Part shown: positions 42,717 through 53,968 of the stretch, piece by piece
How positions within the stretch are numbered: position 1 is the stretch's first letter
Layout of the letters: the number at the start of each line of letters is the position of its first letter
From: Gliomastix tumulicola
Taxonomy: Eukaryota > Ascomycota > Sordariomycetes > Hypocreales > Bionectriaceae
Length of the DNA: 64,000 bases
Assembly: GCA_001599755.1 (NCBI GenBank)
Contig: BCHX01000003.1
Coordinates: forward strand, 4,921,782-4,985,781
Reading direction: 5' to 3'
Program-made: the position numbers and the translations under genes
Notes under the pieces: model-generated
Told to the model about the DNA's origin: nothing
Database searches by the model: none
The model's input: only the letters and a program-made list of their open reading frames with translations

Positions 42717-45700
42717 ATGGAACAGCAGCACGCCTCGACATCCAAGGTGACCGGTAAGCACGCAGTCGTATTCTGGCGATCCTACTCGCACCATCAGCAG
42801 CAGCCAAACACGACCACCCAGTGCCGCGCAAACAAACCGTAGCTAACCTCAACCTCCTCCAGTCGAGTACCACGACCCCCACGATGTCTACAAGCTGCTC
42901 GCCCCAGGCCTCGTGCCCCGACTCCCCCTCCACGACCTCAACTGGCAGTCGCACTCGGGCCCCCTCCGCTCGATAGGCACCCTCCACGTCGAGCTCATCC
43001 GCGCCGGCGACAGCGGCGGCAGTTCCTCCCTGGCCGCCTCTGCCTCGTCCTCGTCCGTCCGCAACTCGGCCAGCACCGTCCGCGACGATGGCTTCCAGAC
43101 GCAGACCATCGGCGGCCGGCCCGCGTCCTCGGAGACCATCGAGAGCACGTCCAACGCGTCGAGCGCGCCGCATGGCATCGGGGGGCTGCCCTGGGGAGGC
43201 CAGCGGAGGCACCAGATCCCCGGGTTGAGGCGGACGCCGTACCTCAAGGTGCTGCTCGTGCGCTGCGACGACAACGATTCGTACAAGAGTACCGTCCGGT
43301 CCGAGGTGCGCGAGTGGATCAAGACGCATACGCCGCCTCCCTCGGGGGGCTCGAAGAAGAGCGGCGGCGGGAGCGGGAGCGGAGGCTCGGGCAGCAGCGG
43401 CGCTCAGGAGGCGCACGATGCGTTTGAGTGGCTGATCCTGCATGTCGTCATCCCCAATACCGCCGCCGCGACGCAGCCGCGGAGCAGCACGGCCAAGTTC
43501 GAGAGCGCGACGGACACGAAGGGGGCCTCGTCGAGGTGGCGGACGGGGTCGACGCCCCTGATGGAGAAGTTCCAGTCTGACTTCAACGGCTCGGGCAAGG
43601 GCGCTGTGGACAGGGTCGCCCAGATTCGGATCGGCATCAACGACGTCCCCTACGACCATCTTCCTCGCGTGGTGCCCGCTGTACCGACCGGATACATGGA
43701 GACGGATGCCGATGCGCGGGCGGCTTGGGATGCTCTGGTCGCCAAGTTCAAGGACCTCATCCTGACATCCTTCGACCGGCGAGTGGCGCAGTACGAGGAG
43801 GATATCAAGGAGAAGGACGCTCAGAGAACACTGCCGGGCTGGAACTTCTGTACCTTCTTTATCCTCAAGGAAGGGCTAGCCCGCGGGTTCGAGAACGTTG
43901 GGCTCGTAGAGGATGCTCTGGTGGGCTACGACGAGCTGAGCGTCGGGCTCGACTCGGTCGTGCAGGAGCTGGCTACATCGGGCACCACGGGGAGATTGGG
44001 AGGCGCACTACTCAGCCATACGGGCGAACTAAGGGAAGCTGCCGAGAAGATTTTAGAGGAGGCGCTCGGCGAGGGCGCCCTGGACGAGGAAGAGGCTGTC
44101 GACCTCCAGTCCAAAGAGGTGCCTCGCGACCAGTTTGAGGATATCCCCATCAGCGCGACCAAGAAGGCATACCGCGATATGATTCTCGCCAACAAAGTCT
44201 CCGTCTTCGAGTTCCGCTGCTACATCTTTGCGCGCCAGATTGCTCTCCTCCTCCGCCTGGGTAACGCCGTCTCTACCAGAGAGGAGCTGCTCGCCAAGCT
44301 GAGAGAGCAGCAGGAGTCAGTGCTCCACGGCATCGCGCCCCGCGCTCCTCCCCCGCAGAGGCAGACGGAGGAGAGGGAGGACCTGACAAGGCTCGCTGAG
44401 ATTTGCCGGCGTGCTCTCCAGTTCATCCCGACGGTGTCGCAGATCATGCGGCAGGACATCATATCAGGTCTCCTATCTCATGCTGACGGCCCCAAGTCGC
44501 TCACGCCGAACCAGATCGAGGTCGTCGACAACATGGTAGCCTCGTTCGCGTTCTCCGTCGCCCAGCAGATCCTCGCACAGACCTCGACCAAGGCTCTCCC
44601 AATCCCCCCGTCGAACCTCCCCCCTCCACAGAACACCGAGGAGCCCAAGGCATCGATTCCCGAGCCTAAGACCATGATGCATCCCGCCAGAGGCTCGTCC
44701 CTGACTGTGCGTACTGTCCAGCAGCCCCCTTTGAGCCCGGGCGTCTTTCCTGGGCCAGGGCGGGATATGTCTGAGCTTGACAACGATGGACGGCCATTCG
44801 CCAAGGCAGGACTAGAGGAACTCGGTGCTAGGCGCGCTGACCTCTACCTACTCTCGCGCAGCATCCTCGATGGGCTGGGGAAGAAGCGCGGTTGGACGAA
44901 TGGCTGGGACTCTGCGCCGTTGGTGGGAGACCCAGATGACTTTGGGATGGAGGAAATCAGCCTCGACGACGAGGACGAGGATGAGAGTGCTAGCCAGCAG
45001 GCTGCTTCTCGAGGGAGGAGTCAGCCTCTGGATGCGGGCATCGGCAGCCGACTGTTGGCCACGGCCCTCGACAACGACGATGACTTCTACCGCCTCTACG
45101 AGATCCTCACGGACAAGGCAATGCGGCATTTTACCGTTGCTGGTCACGACCACGCCGTGCACTCCATCATGTCCGATCTGGCTGTGCTCAAATACCACAT
45201 GAAGGACTATCCGGCTGCGAGCTCCTTCTTCTGCATGACGACGCCCTTCTTCGGGGAGAGCGGCTGGAGCCTGCTGGAGCTGTCAATGCTGGTTATGTAC
45301 TCACATTGTCTGAAGGAAATGCAGTCAAAGCAGGACTACATCCGCGTGGCGCTCAAGCTCATGACCAAAGCGTCATCCGTCGAGAAGGAGTGGCTTCGGC
45401 AGAAGCACCGCTCGCGGGTCAAGGGGTTGGATAAAGCGTCCAAGCCAGATATGACCTGCATTGCCGAGGCCGTTGGCAGCATGTCTGACCTCGTGACGTC
45501 GCTGCCCACCGAGGCCAAGGTTCCGCTCGACGGCTTCTTTGCCAATGTCGAGTTCCAGGGTCTGCCGCAATATCACGAAGGACGGGACAGCTGCGAGTTG
45601 GCAGTGCGGTTGACGTGTCTCTTGCCCGACGGTATCGATATCAACACAGCTTCGCTGCGGCTCGCCAGCACAGACGGAGGTCCGACGAAGGAGCTGTGGT

Positions 45701-47627
45701 TTGAGATGAAGGAAGACGTGTCACTGGCTAGAGGTCCTGGCACCATCACGCTTCAGTGCAAGGTACGTTACTCACGTTTCCAACGGGCGACTTTGCTTCG
45801 TGCTAACTAACATGTGTCCAGTCCATCGTGCCTGGTACGTACGTAATCGACCATCTGCGCCTCTCGTCCGCCAATCTCGTCCTTCACTTCGACCGTTCCG
45901 CAAACCATCCGCCTCCCCCCGATACCGATGTATTCAGACAGCCCCAAATCAAACTCTACCAGCGAGACGGCGCTCTAGATGTAGAAATGTCCGCAGCCAA
46001 AGACACCATTCTGAACAAGAACAACGGCCTCGATTTAACACTCAACACTGGCTGGAATGATGTCGCCGACTGCGAGGTCAGCGTCAAGCCCGCCACTGGT
46101 GGCCTTCGTCTCCTCACCACCGATTCTGCGCTGGTCGAAGAGCTCTCCAACGGCGCTGAGTTTGCCAAACCACCTGAATCGGGTGTCTTCTTCTTCGGGG
46201 CGCTGGAGCCGCAGCAGTCTCTCACGGTGAGGTTCCCGTTCTCGCTGGAACAGGACCTCCCGCTTGTGTCCCTGAAGATCGAGGTCACCTACAAGACGAC
46301 GGCAGGCGACACATACTTCCTCGCCAAGTTCCTCTCCGCGCCCGTTGCCCTGGCAGTCGGTGTCAACGTCCAGGATGTCTTCAAGCACAACGCCCTGTTC
46401 TCGCGGTTCAGCGTCTCGTCCGCCAACTCCAGCCCTCTGCGTATCTTCGAGACGGAGCTACTCGAGGCAGAGCTCTTCGAATCCTCGTCGAACACCTCGC
46501 CCTCCGGCAGCCTCCTGGTGTTCGCCAAACAGTCGGCCAACTTCCTCTACAAGATCAAGCGGAAGCCAGGTGTGGGCAGATCCGCGAAGCGAGTGTCCAA
46601 GGTTATGCGCCTCAAGCTGCACTTCAGCCAGCTACACGCCGAGATCGAGGAGCTGTTCAGCGTGGCCGTTACCAAGCTGCTGCGGCAGTCTCCTTCGCTC
46701 GCGCCCTTTGCCAGGACTGTACGCGCTATCGTGGTGGATCACGTTCGCAACGGCCTCGATGCGCTGGACCTGGAACGTGCCGCGTTGCTGGGCGTTGTAG
46801 CCACAGCGTTCCTGTCCAAGATCCAGTGGGCGGTCAACCTCAAGGGACTAGCAGTCCTACCAGGTACCGGAGAAGACGCCGGCGCCGCCATCGCGACTCT
46901 CATGAACGACTGGCAGACCAACAACCCCAGGGTCTCCGTCCCGACCACCCCAATCATCGGCAAATCATCCATCACCATCCCCGTGGAGATCCCATCCATC
47001 CCCGTTGTCCACACCGCCGACGTGCGCCTCGACCCGTCCGTCACGAGCCCGTTCTCCGCCGCCCAGAGCAGCGAGTCAACGCCCATCGTCAGCGTGAACC
47101 AGGTCCTCCAGGCGACGCTGCACCTCAAGTGGACGCGCCTCTGGGACACGACCCCCCCGCGCAAGGACGACGACTACCAGGAGTTCAGCTACGAGGTCAC
47201 GGCGCCGCCCGAGAACTGGATCCTCGGTGGGCGTCGCAAGGGCCACTTTGTCATCCCGCGGTCGTCCCTCAAGGACGTCAAGGACGAAGACACCTGGCTG
47301 CCGATCTCATCCACCCCGGAGACCGAGGCGTCCATCCCGCTCATGCTCATCCCGCAGCGAGAAGGTTGGCTGCCCTACCCGTCCGTTGACATACGCGTGG
47401 TTCCCGCCGACGGAGAGCCACAGCAGCAGCAGCAGCAGACGCAGCAGCAACAGACGCATCCCCAGGGGCTCGAAATAGACTGGAAGAATTCAGGGGAGAC
47501 GGTGCGAGTCGTTGGGGGCAGAGCAAGTGTGACAGTTAGTCTCGACGCCAGCGGCGTCGGAGGCGGACCGCTCCTCCTCAGCGTAGATAGAGTCATTGGT
47601 GAGGGAGGAGCAAGGATCATCACGTAA
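42717..47627 (+). CDS. TRS130: TRAPPII complex subunit TRS130 / TRAPPC10
   Basis: Three exons, 42717-42753, 42863-45762 and 45822-47627, joined by introns of 109 nt (donor GTAAGC, branch GCTAAC, acceptor CTCCAG) and 59 nt (donor GTACGT, branch GCTAAC, acceptor TCCAG); 1580 residues. Exon 1 is tiny and gives MEQQHASTSKVT, followed by VEYHDPHDVYKLLAPG, the conserved start of fungal Trs130. The typical N-terminal block with LRSIGTLHVELI follows, then a Ser-rich insert, then helical solenoid regions (about 250-900) including DFYRLYEILTDKAMRHF. The last 600 residues form the beta-rich part ending with LPYPSVDIRVV and a Gln-rich loop. Trs130 is part of the TRAPPII complex that activates Ypt31/32-type Rab GTPases at the late Golgi. 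Convergent with the GNAT gene, 53 bp apart. Confidence 0.95.
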
Positions 47628-47680
47628 TGAAAGCAAACAGATAGATACGTCAAGCCAAATACATTTGTATTGTATTCCTC

Positions 47681-48157
47681 CTAGACGTCCGCAAGACTCT
47701 TGGTATAGTGCACAAAGTCGCTCTTGAACCCCTTCTTCACGTACAGCAGCTGCGCCCGGTGGTTGAAGTGCTGCGTGAGCCAGTACACGCTCTCGGCGCC
47801 GATCTCCCGCTTGCTGTGCGCGAAGACGTGGTCCATCAGCTGGCCCCCGACGCCCTTGCTGCGGATGCTCGTGTCGACGAAGAGGTCGTTGAGATACACG
47901 ACGGGACCGACGCGCGACGTCGACGGGTGAGGGAACCACGTGACGAAGCCGATGATCCCCAAGTCAGAGTCAAAGGAGGAAGAAGGGGTCTCGGCGACGG
48001 CGCAGAAGATCTGCGTGGAAGGGTCGAGGAAGCGGGAAAAGGTCGTGGCCGTGACGGTCTCGCTGACGGTGCGGTTGTAGAAGTCGTTGTAGGACTGCCA
48101 GTGGCGGCGCCACGCGGCTTCGTCTTGCTTGGTGACGGGGCGGATTGTGACTGACAT
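47681..48157 (-). CDS. GNAT-family N-acetyltransferase
   Basis: Single exon of 158 residues from the ATG at 48157. The order MSVTIRPVTKQDEAAWRRHW at the N-terminus, GFVTWFPHPS (beta-4 region), VVYLNDLFVDTSIRSKGVGGQLM (acetyl-CoA-binding motif A with R-x-K-G-x-G, about 86-108), and VYWLTQHFNHRAQLLYVKKGF (motif B) is typical of small GNAT enzymes. These move an acetyl group from acetyl-CoA to an amine; the acceptor cannot be inferred. The NHRAQLLYVKKGF block is shared by many bacterial and fungal stand-alone acetyltransferases. Confidence 0.92.
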   Translation of the reverse strand: MSVTIRPVTKQDEAAWRRHWQSYNDFYNRTVSETVTATTFSRFLDPSTQIFCAVAETPSSSFDSDLGIIGFVTWFPHPSTSRVGPVVYLNDLFVDTSIRSKGVGGQLMDHVFAHSKREIGAESVYWLTQHFNHRAQLLYVKKGFKSDFVHYTKSLADV

Positions 48158-49901
48158 GATGATTTTCTCTGTGAGAGAGAGGCGGGTGATGGTGAGGGAT
48201 GATAGAGCTGGGGAGTTCCAGAGTGAATTTGAGGAGTTGGTGAACTTTATACCGAACAGATGTTGGACCTCACGTGTCCATCTCCTCGCGCCCTTTGATA
48301 TGCATCACGGACGACTGCAGTAGCGCTATAGACGCCACTGGCCTGACGGTCTCATATTCTTTCGTAGACGGGACCAACGAGGACTACTACAGGTCAACCG
48401 GCCGATGGATTCCGGTCCTTGATGATACCGGGCCGGCTCACTGAGGTACGGTGCACTAGCAGATGTCAGTCTCATCACCAACGATGAGTTGCACTCACCA
48501 ACGTGAGCATTCAAATGCATCACAAGGGGCCCTAACCTGACTCATTTCACATCCCACATCTGTCAACTCCGCGAAGCACAGGACTGATCCGTGAATGAGA
48601 AGCAAATCGCAAACCGGCCAGGTCAGCTCATTGGTGTAGGGTAGCTCATCGCCAAGGGATGCATGCATCCTGGACTTGGTCAAATCCACGACGGCCATCT
48701 GTCGGCGTCCATGAGGAGTAAATCACGACAAAAAAAGGGAGACAAAATGAGGTCTGCCAACAGGCATGAGGTGAGGTATCAATTCAAGTGGTATTTTGTA
48801 CGATAACGCGGCGCTGGGTAAAAAAACCTCCCCAAGCCCGCGTCTTTTCTGTCATGTCTTCCTTCCTGTCTGTCCCTTGTTCCCCTTGCGCCCCGAAAAA
48901 AAATGCAGATGGACATGAATCGGAGAGCATGGAATGGAGCCCTTCCCCGAATTCAACGAGACCAAGAAAAAGGAGTAAAAAAACAGAGTCCGTCCAGAAT
49001 TGCGCTTCTTCATCATATTTCTTCCTCCCACTATTCTACACTCCCCCCGGTGACAGCTGATCCTCATTGCAAAGGATCTGCGTCGACGCCACGCCCAGTT
49101 GGACAATGGCGTGCAGAACAAGGACCAAAAAAAGGCAAATTGGCCTCTCAAACAAAAGATTTGCCCGTAAAAACGCCGGTAGGGTGCCCTCATGAGGTCA
49201 TGGCTGAAACGCCCGTGCCCCCTCCCTGCGTCATTGTGTGTGGTGTGTGTATGTGCGCCCAATCAAAAAAAAAGACTGAAAATGAAGGATGACCGAAAAT
49301 CCCCCCAATCCGAGCTCAATATTTCCCAGAGTCTGTCGGTATTTCGAGTCGCTGAGCTGCTGAGCTGCTGAGCCGAGGCGGTGCCCAACCGATGGGCGCG
49401 AGTAAAGTAAATCGTCGTAAGGTAAGGTAAGGTAACGTAAGTAGGTAAGGTAAGTAAGTTATTGTATGTGCAAGCTGAATGAACGAACGCCTCCCCCAAC
49501 GCTATCCGTGTGTACCAGTGGTGTGATCGAATGACGAAGTGAGTGACGAGAGGCCGGACCGAATATTGCTTGTTTTTAAAAAAAAAAAACAAAGAGCGCG
49601 TCTCTGCGCGGGTATCATGGTGGCCCGAGAGCCCAAAAGCGGGTTGAAGAAATGCAGGTCTAAAGGTGATGGATGTCTGGTGAGGAGAAGCCCAGTCCAG
49701 TCTGGGTTGTTGTTGTCATGCTGTCATCATGCATCCGACCCGAACTCGGCTTGCGGGGGGTGATGGATGGCATCGGTAGGTGGGAGCCGTGGTCTGTGGT
49801 GGCTGCTGTTGGGTGAAGAGAATCTGCTGCTCAGGCCGACGAGCGACAGATATCCGGCCGGTGGAATCCAGGCACAAGTCGGCAAGGCGAGTGCAGGCAG
49901 G
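48158..49901. other. Intergenic, 1.7 kb, A-rich and microsatellite-bearing
   Basis: The left part is the upstream region of the GNAT gene. The rest carries A-runs, a GCTGA repeat near 49351-49374 and a GTAAG-type repeat at 49416-49460. No gene recognised. Confidence 0.5.
49416..49460. repeat. GTAAG-type short tandem repeat
   Basis: Imperfect tandem copies of GGTAA/GTAAG; similar short runs recur near 51000-51030 and 52045-52058. Not a canonical TTAGGG telomere repeat. Confidence 0.7.
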
Positions 49902-50478
49902 TTATTTCTTGGCGCGGCTCCCGGAGGCAGTGATCTTACTCGTGCTCATCAGGTCGCCGATGTACTTCTGCAGGAACTTGTTGTTGTTGTTGAGCTTGTC
50001 GTGCTCCTCCTTGACGGCCTCGATGCGGTGGAAGATGGTGACGAGGGAGTCCTGCAGCGCCTTGGCATGCCTGCAAAAAATACAACAAGTCAGCATCGTC
50101 TGTCTGTACAGCTCACAAATCCATCCCGGGACCCGGGTTTCGGGACCCGGGACTCCCCATAGAGCCTCACCTTCTCATCTCGTCCCGTGCCTCCTTGCCC
50201 ATCCGGTCAATGTCCTCGCTCGTCCTACGCGGACTCATGGCCCTGACATCATCCGGTCCAAAATGCGAGTCGATGGGACCAACAGCGGAACTATCGCGGG
50301 GCACGACCAGAGGGCCACTGCTTTTCCGGCTGGGCAGCCGCGGGCGGACGGGCACGGGCTGGTGAATCGTGGTCTCGGTGTCCGAGATGGCAGACTGGCC
50401 AGACTCGGAGCGGTCCGAGTCGCCCGCATGGGGCTGACTGGAGGGCGAGAGGGATCGTAAATCGTGGTCGTCAGACAT
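49902..50478 (-). CDS. SCOC-like short coiled-coil protein (DUF2205 family)
   Basis: Two exons, 50171-50478 and 49902-50070, with a 100-nt intron (donor GTGAGG, acceptor TTTGCAG) in phase; 158 residues. The N-terminal two thirds are Ser/Pro-rich and probably disordered (SDDHDLRSLSPSSQPHAGDS, and further on SPRRTSEDIDRMGKEARDEM). Exon 2 encodes the conserved coiled coil: KALQDSLVTIFHRIEAVKEE, then LNNNNKFLQKYIGDLM, matching the human SCOC core. SCOC binds Arl1/Arl3 GTPases at the Golgi and takes part in autophagy control; the fungal proteins are little studied. The unusually GC-rich intron contains overlapping CCCGGG palindromes. Confidence 0.82.
50127..50152. repeat. CCCGGG palindromic repeat inside the SCOC-like gene intron
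   Basis: Two copies of CGGGACCCGGG lie close together and can fold into stable hairpins within the 100-nt intron. Confidence 0.6.
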
Positions 50479-53400
50479 GATGGTGTGTGGTGAAGGAGGA
50501 GGGGGGGGCCTAGGGCTCAGTGAAGAGGTGGCGTGGGCGGCGTAAGAAAATGAGGTGAGTTCGGGTCAAGGCGAGCGATGTCGTCGAATATAGATTTGCA
50601 AGGTCCTGGATCGCCACCACCCAATAAATCCTAAAAGGTTGAGGCTGAGTCGTCGGTACCGAGAAATGCAGAGCTGAGCTCTAGGGCTGGTAATAGCGGG
50701 CTTTAGCCGCTGGTGAGAGTCAATCAATCTTGGCGTGGCGAGGCCGATGACGTCGGAATACGAAACGTGCGCGCGGCACTTGCGACGGCTGAAAAATTGA
50801 GGACAAAAAGGGTGCAGCAATTCGAATCAGCTGACTCCCGCGCGCTGGTGCTCGAGGGCAGAATCGAAGTGAGAGGGAGCGCTTATGCTGGAATGAATTG
50901 TCGTGTGTCCGCAGTGGGAAGCGCTGCCAAGCGATGGTTGGCTGGTGATTAATTAGAGGGGCTGCTGAGGCTGCAGCTCCTGTTGGAGATTAACAATAAG
51001 TAAGGTAGACTAGTAGTAGGTCGGGTAGGTAAGGTAGGCGTGGATTAGTGATTGCCGAACGTTTGCTGAACGCTGACTTCGTGTCCGGCGAAGAGAAGGC
51101 GCGGTGGTTCGAGGAGCAAGTGTCGGAATAAATCTTAGGAGGCTGAGGGTATCCCAGGTAAGGTACTGATGCTCGCTCGTCGAAGGATGAGAACAACTCA
51201 GGCGTCGCCCGGCGTGCACCGAGTAAAAAAGGGGGCGCTGCTGTCGGTTGAAACGCAATAACGTCCTTCAGCGAATTTTGTCGCTAAAACGTCCCAGATC
51301 CCTCAGGTACCGCGATCTACCAACGGCAAGGGAGAACGAACGAGGAAGGATGGATGAATGAACGGCCGGCAGACGCTGACGTGCCAGCAGTGCGTTGCGC
51401 TGTTCGATGCAAGAATCTGGGGATCACTTTCTCTTCCCCCTTTTTTTCTTTTCCGTTTTGGCCCGTCTGCTCGGTCCTGTTTCCCCTCCGCCAGATTCTT
51501 GACTCCGGGGTGTCCTGGTGGCAGCTGTGCTCTTCCCGCCTGCCGAAACGAAAATGAACAAAAATGTGCCGAAGCCCGGGGTGACTGGTGCTGCCTGCGG
51601 CGTTTCCCCTTCGTGTGCACCTGCGTCGAGGGATATCCGTGCACGCAGGTTCAAGAAGCAAAGGTCGGTGAGTGTGTGTGACCTTTCTAGCGTGGCGGCG
51701 TGTGTTGCGTTATGCGAGAGAAGTTGAGATTTAAAAAAGGGTGACGGAGTGCAGAAGAAAAAAAACCAGGGACCAGGGGTCTCGCGTGCGTTCCCTTTCA
51801 AGTCCTCAACTCACGTCACGATTGCTCAAACAGGGGGGGCAAGGATGAGAGAGACACCAGTTAAGGATGAGACAAAGGTGGTGCCGTCGTGTGTAATGTG
51901 TGATGCAGGCGGCGTGTACAAGTCGAGGTGTGGAATTTCCGGACGTGGCGGGCTGGAGGCGTCCTGAGTGGTCGGAGATGCAGGAGTTGAAGAGAAGAAG
52001 GGGGGGTTGGTTGGTTGGTCGAGAAGCGAAGACGGGGAGACAAGGTAAGGTAAGTAATAGCAGATCAGCCGAGCAGAGTCCAGCCAAAGCAACATACATA
52101 CACCCCAAGAAGAGAAGAAAGGGAAACAGCGCAACAACGGGTAAGGTAGTGAAGGAGTCACAGCCGGTGGGTAAAATCGGGGGGTGGAAAGAGAGGTCAG
52201 TCACGAACCGACGAAAAATGAAGAAAGTGGAAAGGGCCAAGAGGGAAACAGAAGACACATAAAGGGAAAAAGGGCCCTCTAGCGAGTTGCTGGCCCCTAG
52301 TCTGGCGGTGGCGGCGGGTTTCGTTAATGAGAAGCCCACGAGAGGATGGAGCACCGGGGCAGATCTCTATTTCGTCCAGGATGCCCGTCGGCTGCTTGCT
52401 TCATCCATTCATGCCCTCGACGAGATCGAATCAAGGGCCCTAGCGTGGGTGGGGGAGCGGCCAGGGGGTGTTGAGGAGGAGACGAGGAACGCACGCGTTT
52501 GTTGGAGGAGGAGACCTTGCAAAGGCACGGCAACGGAGAGGCGTTGCAGCGTTGCAGCGTTGCGGCGTTGTGTTGCAGTGCAGTGCGTGGTGCGTTGACG
52601 CGAGACGAGTGGCCCCTGCCGCAGAAGAGAAGGCAGTCAGTCTACTAGTGAGAGCCAGTGAACAAATAGCAGCGCCCTCTGCCTGAGGCTTATCAGTGGT
52701 GGGCAAAACGGGTAGGAGCAGCGACCCCCAAAAACCGGCGATCTCACATTGGCAGGTGGCTTTTCCGCGCTGTAGGTGCCTCAGGCGGTCATGCCAGTGG
52801 CTAATGCTGATGCTCACGCTCGCCATCAGGGGCTCCAGCAGCGCTCACGCTGATGCCAAGCAGGCAAAGCAGGTCCAGGACACACAAAAAACTGCAAATT
52901 GGGCGGATCAGCGGGTTGTGACGCCATTGTCTTTATTGCCGGGGGCGCTTGTGCGCGGACGCTCGGACGCCTTCCCTAGAGGCTGGCACGCTGGGAGAGA
53001 GAGAAAGAGAGAGAGAGAGACTCTGATGAGGTGACCTTGACCTCCCTCCTCCCTCGTCCGGGTCTTCTGCTGTGATCGACGGCCAGATTACCACGCAGGC
53101 ACCACACTCCTCGCCTGCACAGGTGACACCTCGCCAGCCCGCCGTGTCACGTCCTGCAGAGAACCTTGCACAGTGCGCTCCGTTCCAGCATGGATGAGCC
53201 GGGCTTTATCGACAATCTGTGATGTCAGACGTGCCCTTTCTGGCCGCTGCCCGGCGCCAGAGGCACTCCAGCGGCAGCAGGGAACAGGGTCTCCGTGGCT
53301 AGTTATTACTCAGGCTGCGGCGGACTATCGCCGACTATCACCCTCGACGTTGCGAATGGTCCTGCAGTCTATTGAACGTTGTTGCAGTGCGCTGTCCCTC

Positions 53401-53576
53401 CCGTCCTCGCATCGCATCAATCTGTCAATCAATCACGCAGCAATCAATCTGGATATCCACCCACCCTGCCCAGCGCAGATTTATTATATCACTCTCGGGG
53501 CGCATTCCTGCAATGGACCAAAACCTCCCTGGTCGCCGAGAGAGCCCACCAGGACGCTGGGAATGACCACTTATTG
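50479..53576. other. Gene-free stretch with simple repeats
   Basis: Purine-rich plus strand beside the SCOC-like gene start, then long low-complexity stretches, GTAAG-type runs, a GCGTTGCA-type run near 52540-52575 and a (GA)n run at about 52994-53020. Frames up to 180 codons are low complexity and antisense to each other; none is recognised. Confidence 0.5.
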
Positions 53577-53584
53577 GTGAATGG
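53577..53584. repeat. Left target-site duplication of the hAT element (8 bp)
   Basis: GTGAATGG directly before the left terminal inverted repeat; the same eight bases follow the right end. Confidence 0.9.
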
Positions 53585-53608
53585 CAGGGCTTCAATCAAT
53601 CCAAATCA
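53585..53608 (+). repeat. Left terminal inverted repeat of the hAT element
   Basis: Begins CAGGGCTTCAATCAATCC. It matches the inverted right end over 24 bases with two differences, both C/T. Confidence 0.9.
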
Positions 53609-53968
53609 CAACCAAATCCAACCAATTCTCCACCAATTTAATTCAATTCGTTCCTGGCCCAAATCAAATCAATTTTTATACTAGAATTAATTAATTAAAT
53701 TGAATTTTATATTAAGGATTTTTTCCGGTATTTTTTAAAGCATTTTTAGGCTTCAAAATCGTGTTTGAAGGTATCTCGAGATTCTATTATTATTCCGTAG
53801 GGTAGGTCTTCAGACCTACGGAAATTACACCCCCACAGTAAACATAGCCTAGTCAAGGGGAGGGAAAAAACACCCTTCTAAACACGTCAGCACACAACAC
53901 ATTACCAGCAATACACCTACTATCACTACACCACAACTTCTACAAAAATAGACTATTCTACTTTAGAG

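Noticed and set aside
42565..43659. 364-codon minus-strand frame over the TRS130 start
   Set aside because: Antisense shadow of the conserved TRS130 N-terminus; crosses its first intron.
49416..49460. GTAAG repeat as an interstitial telomere
   Set aside because: The unit is not TTAGGG and the run is short; similar runs recur nearby, so it is treated as an ordinary microsatellite.
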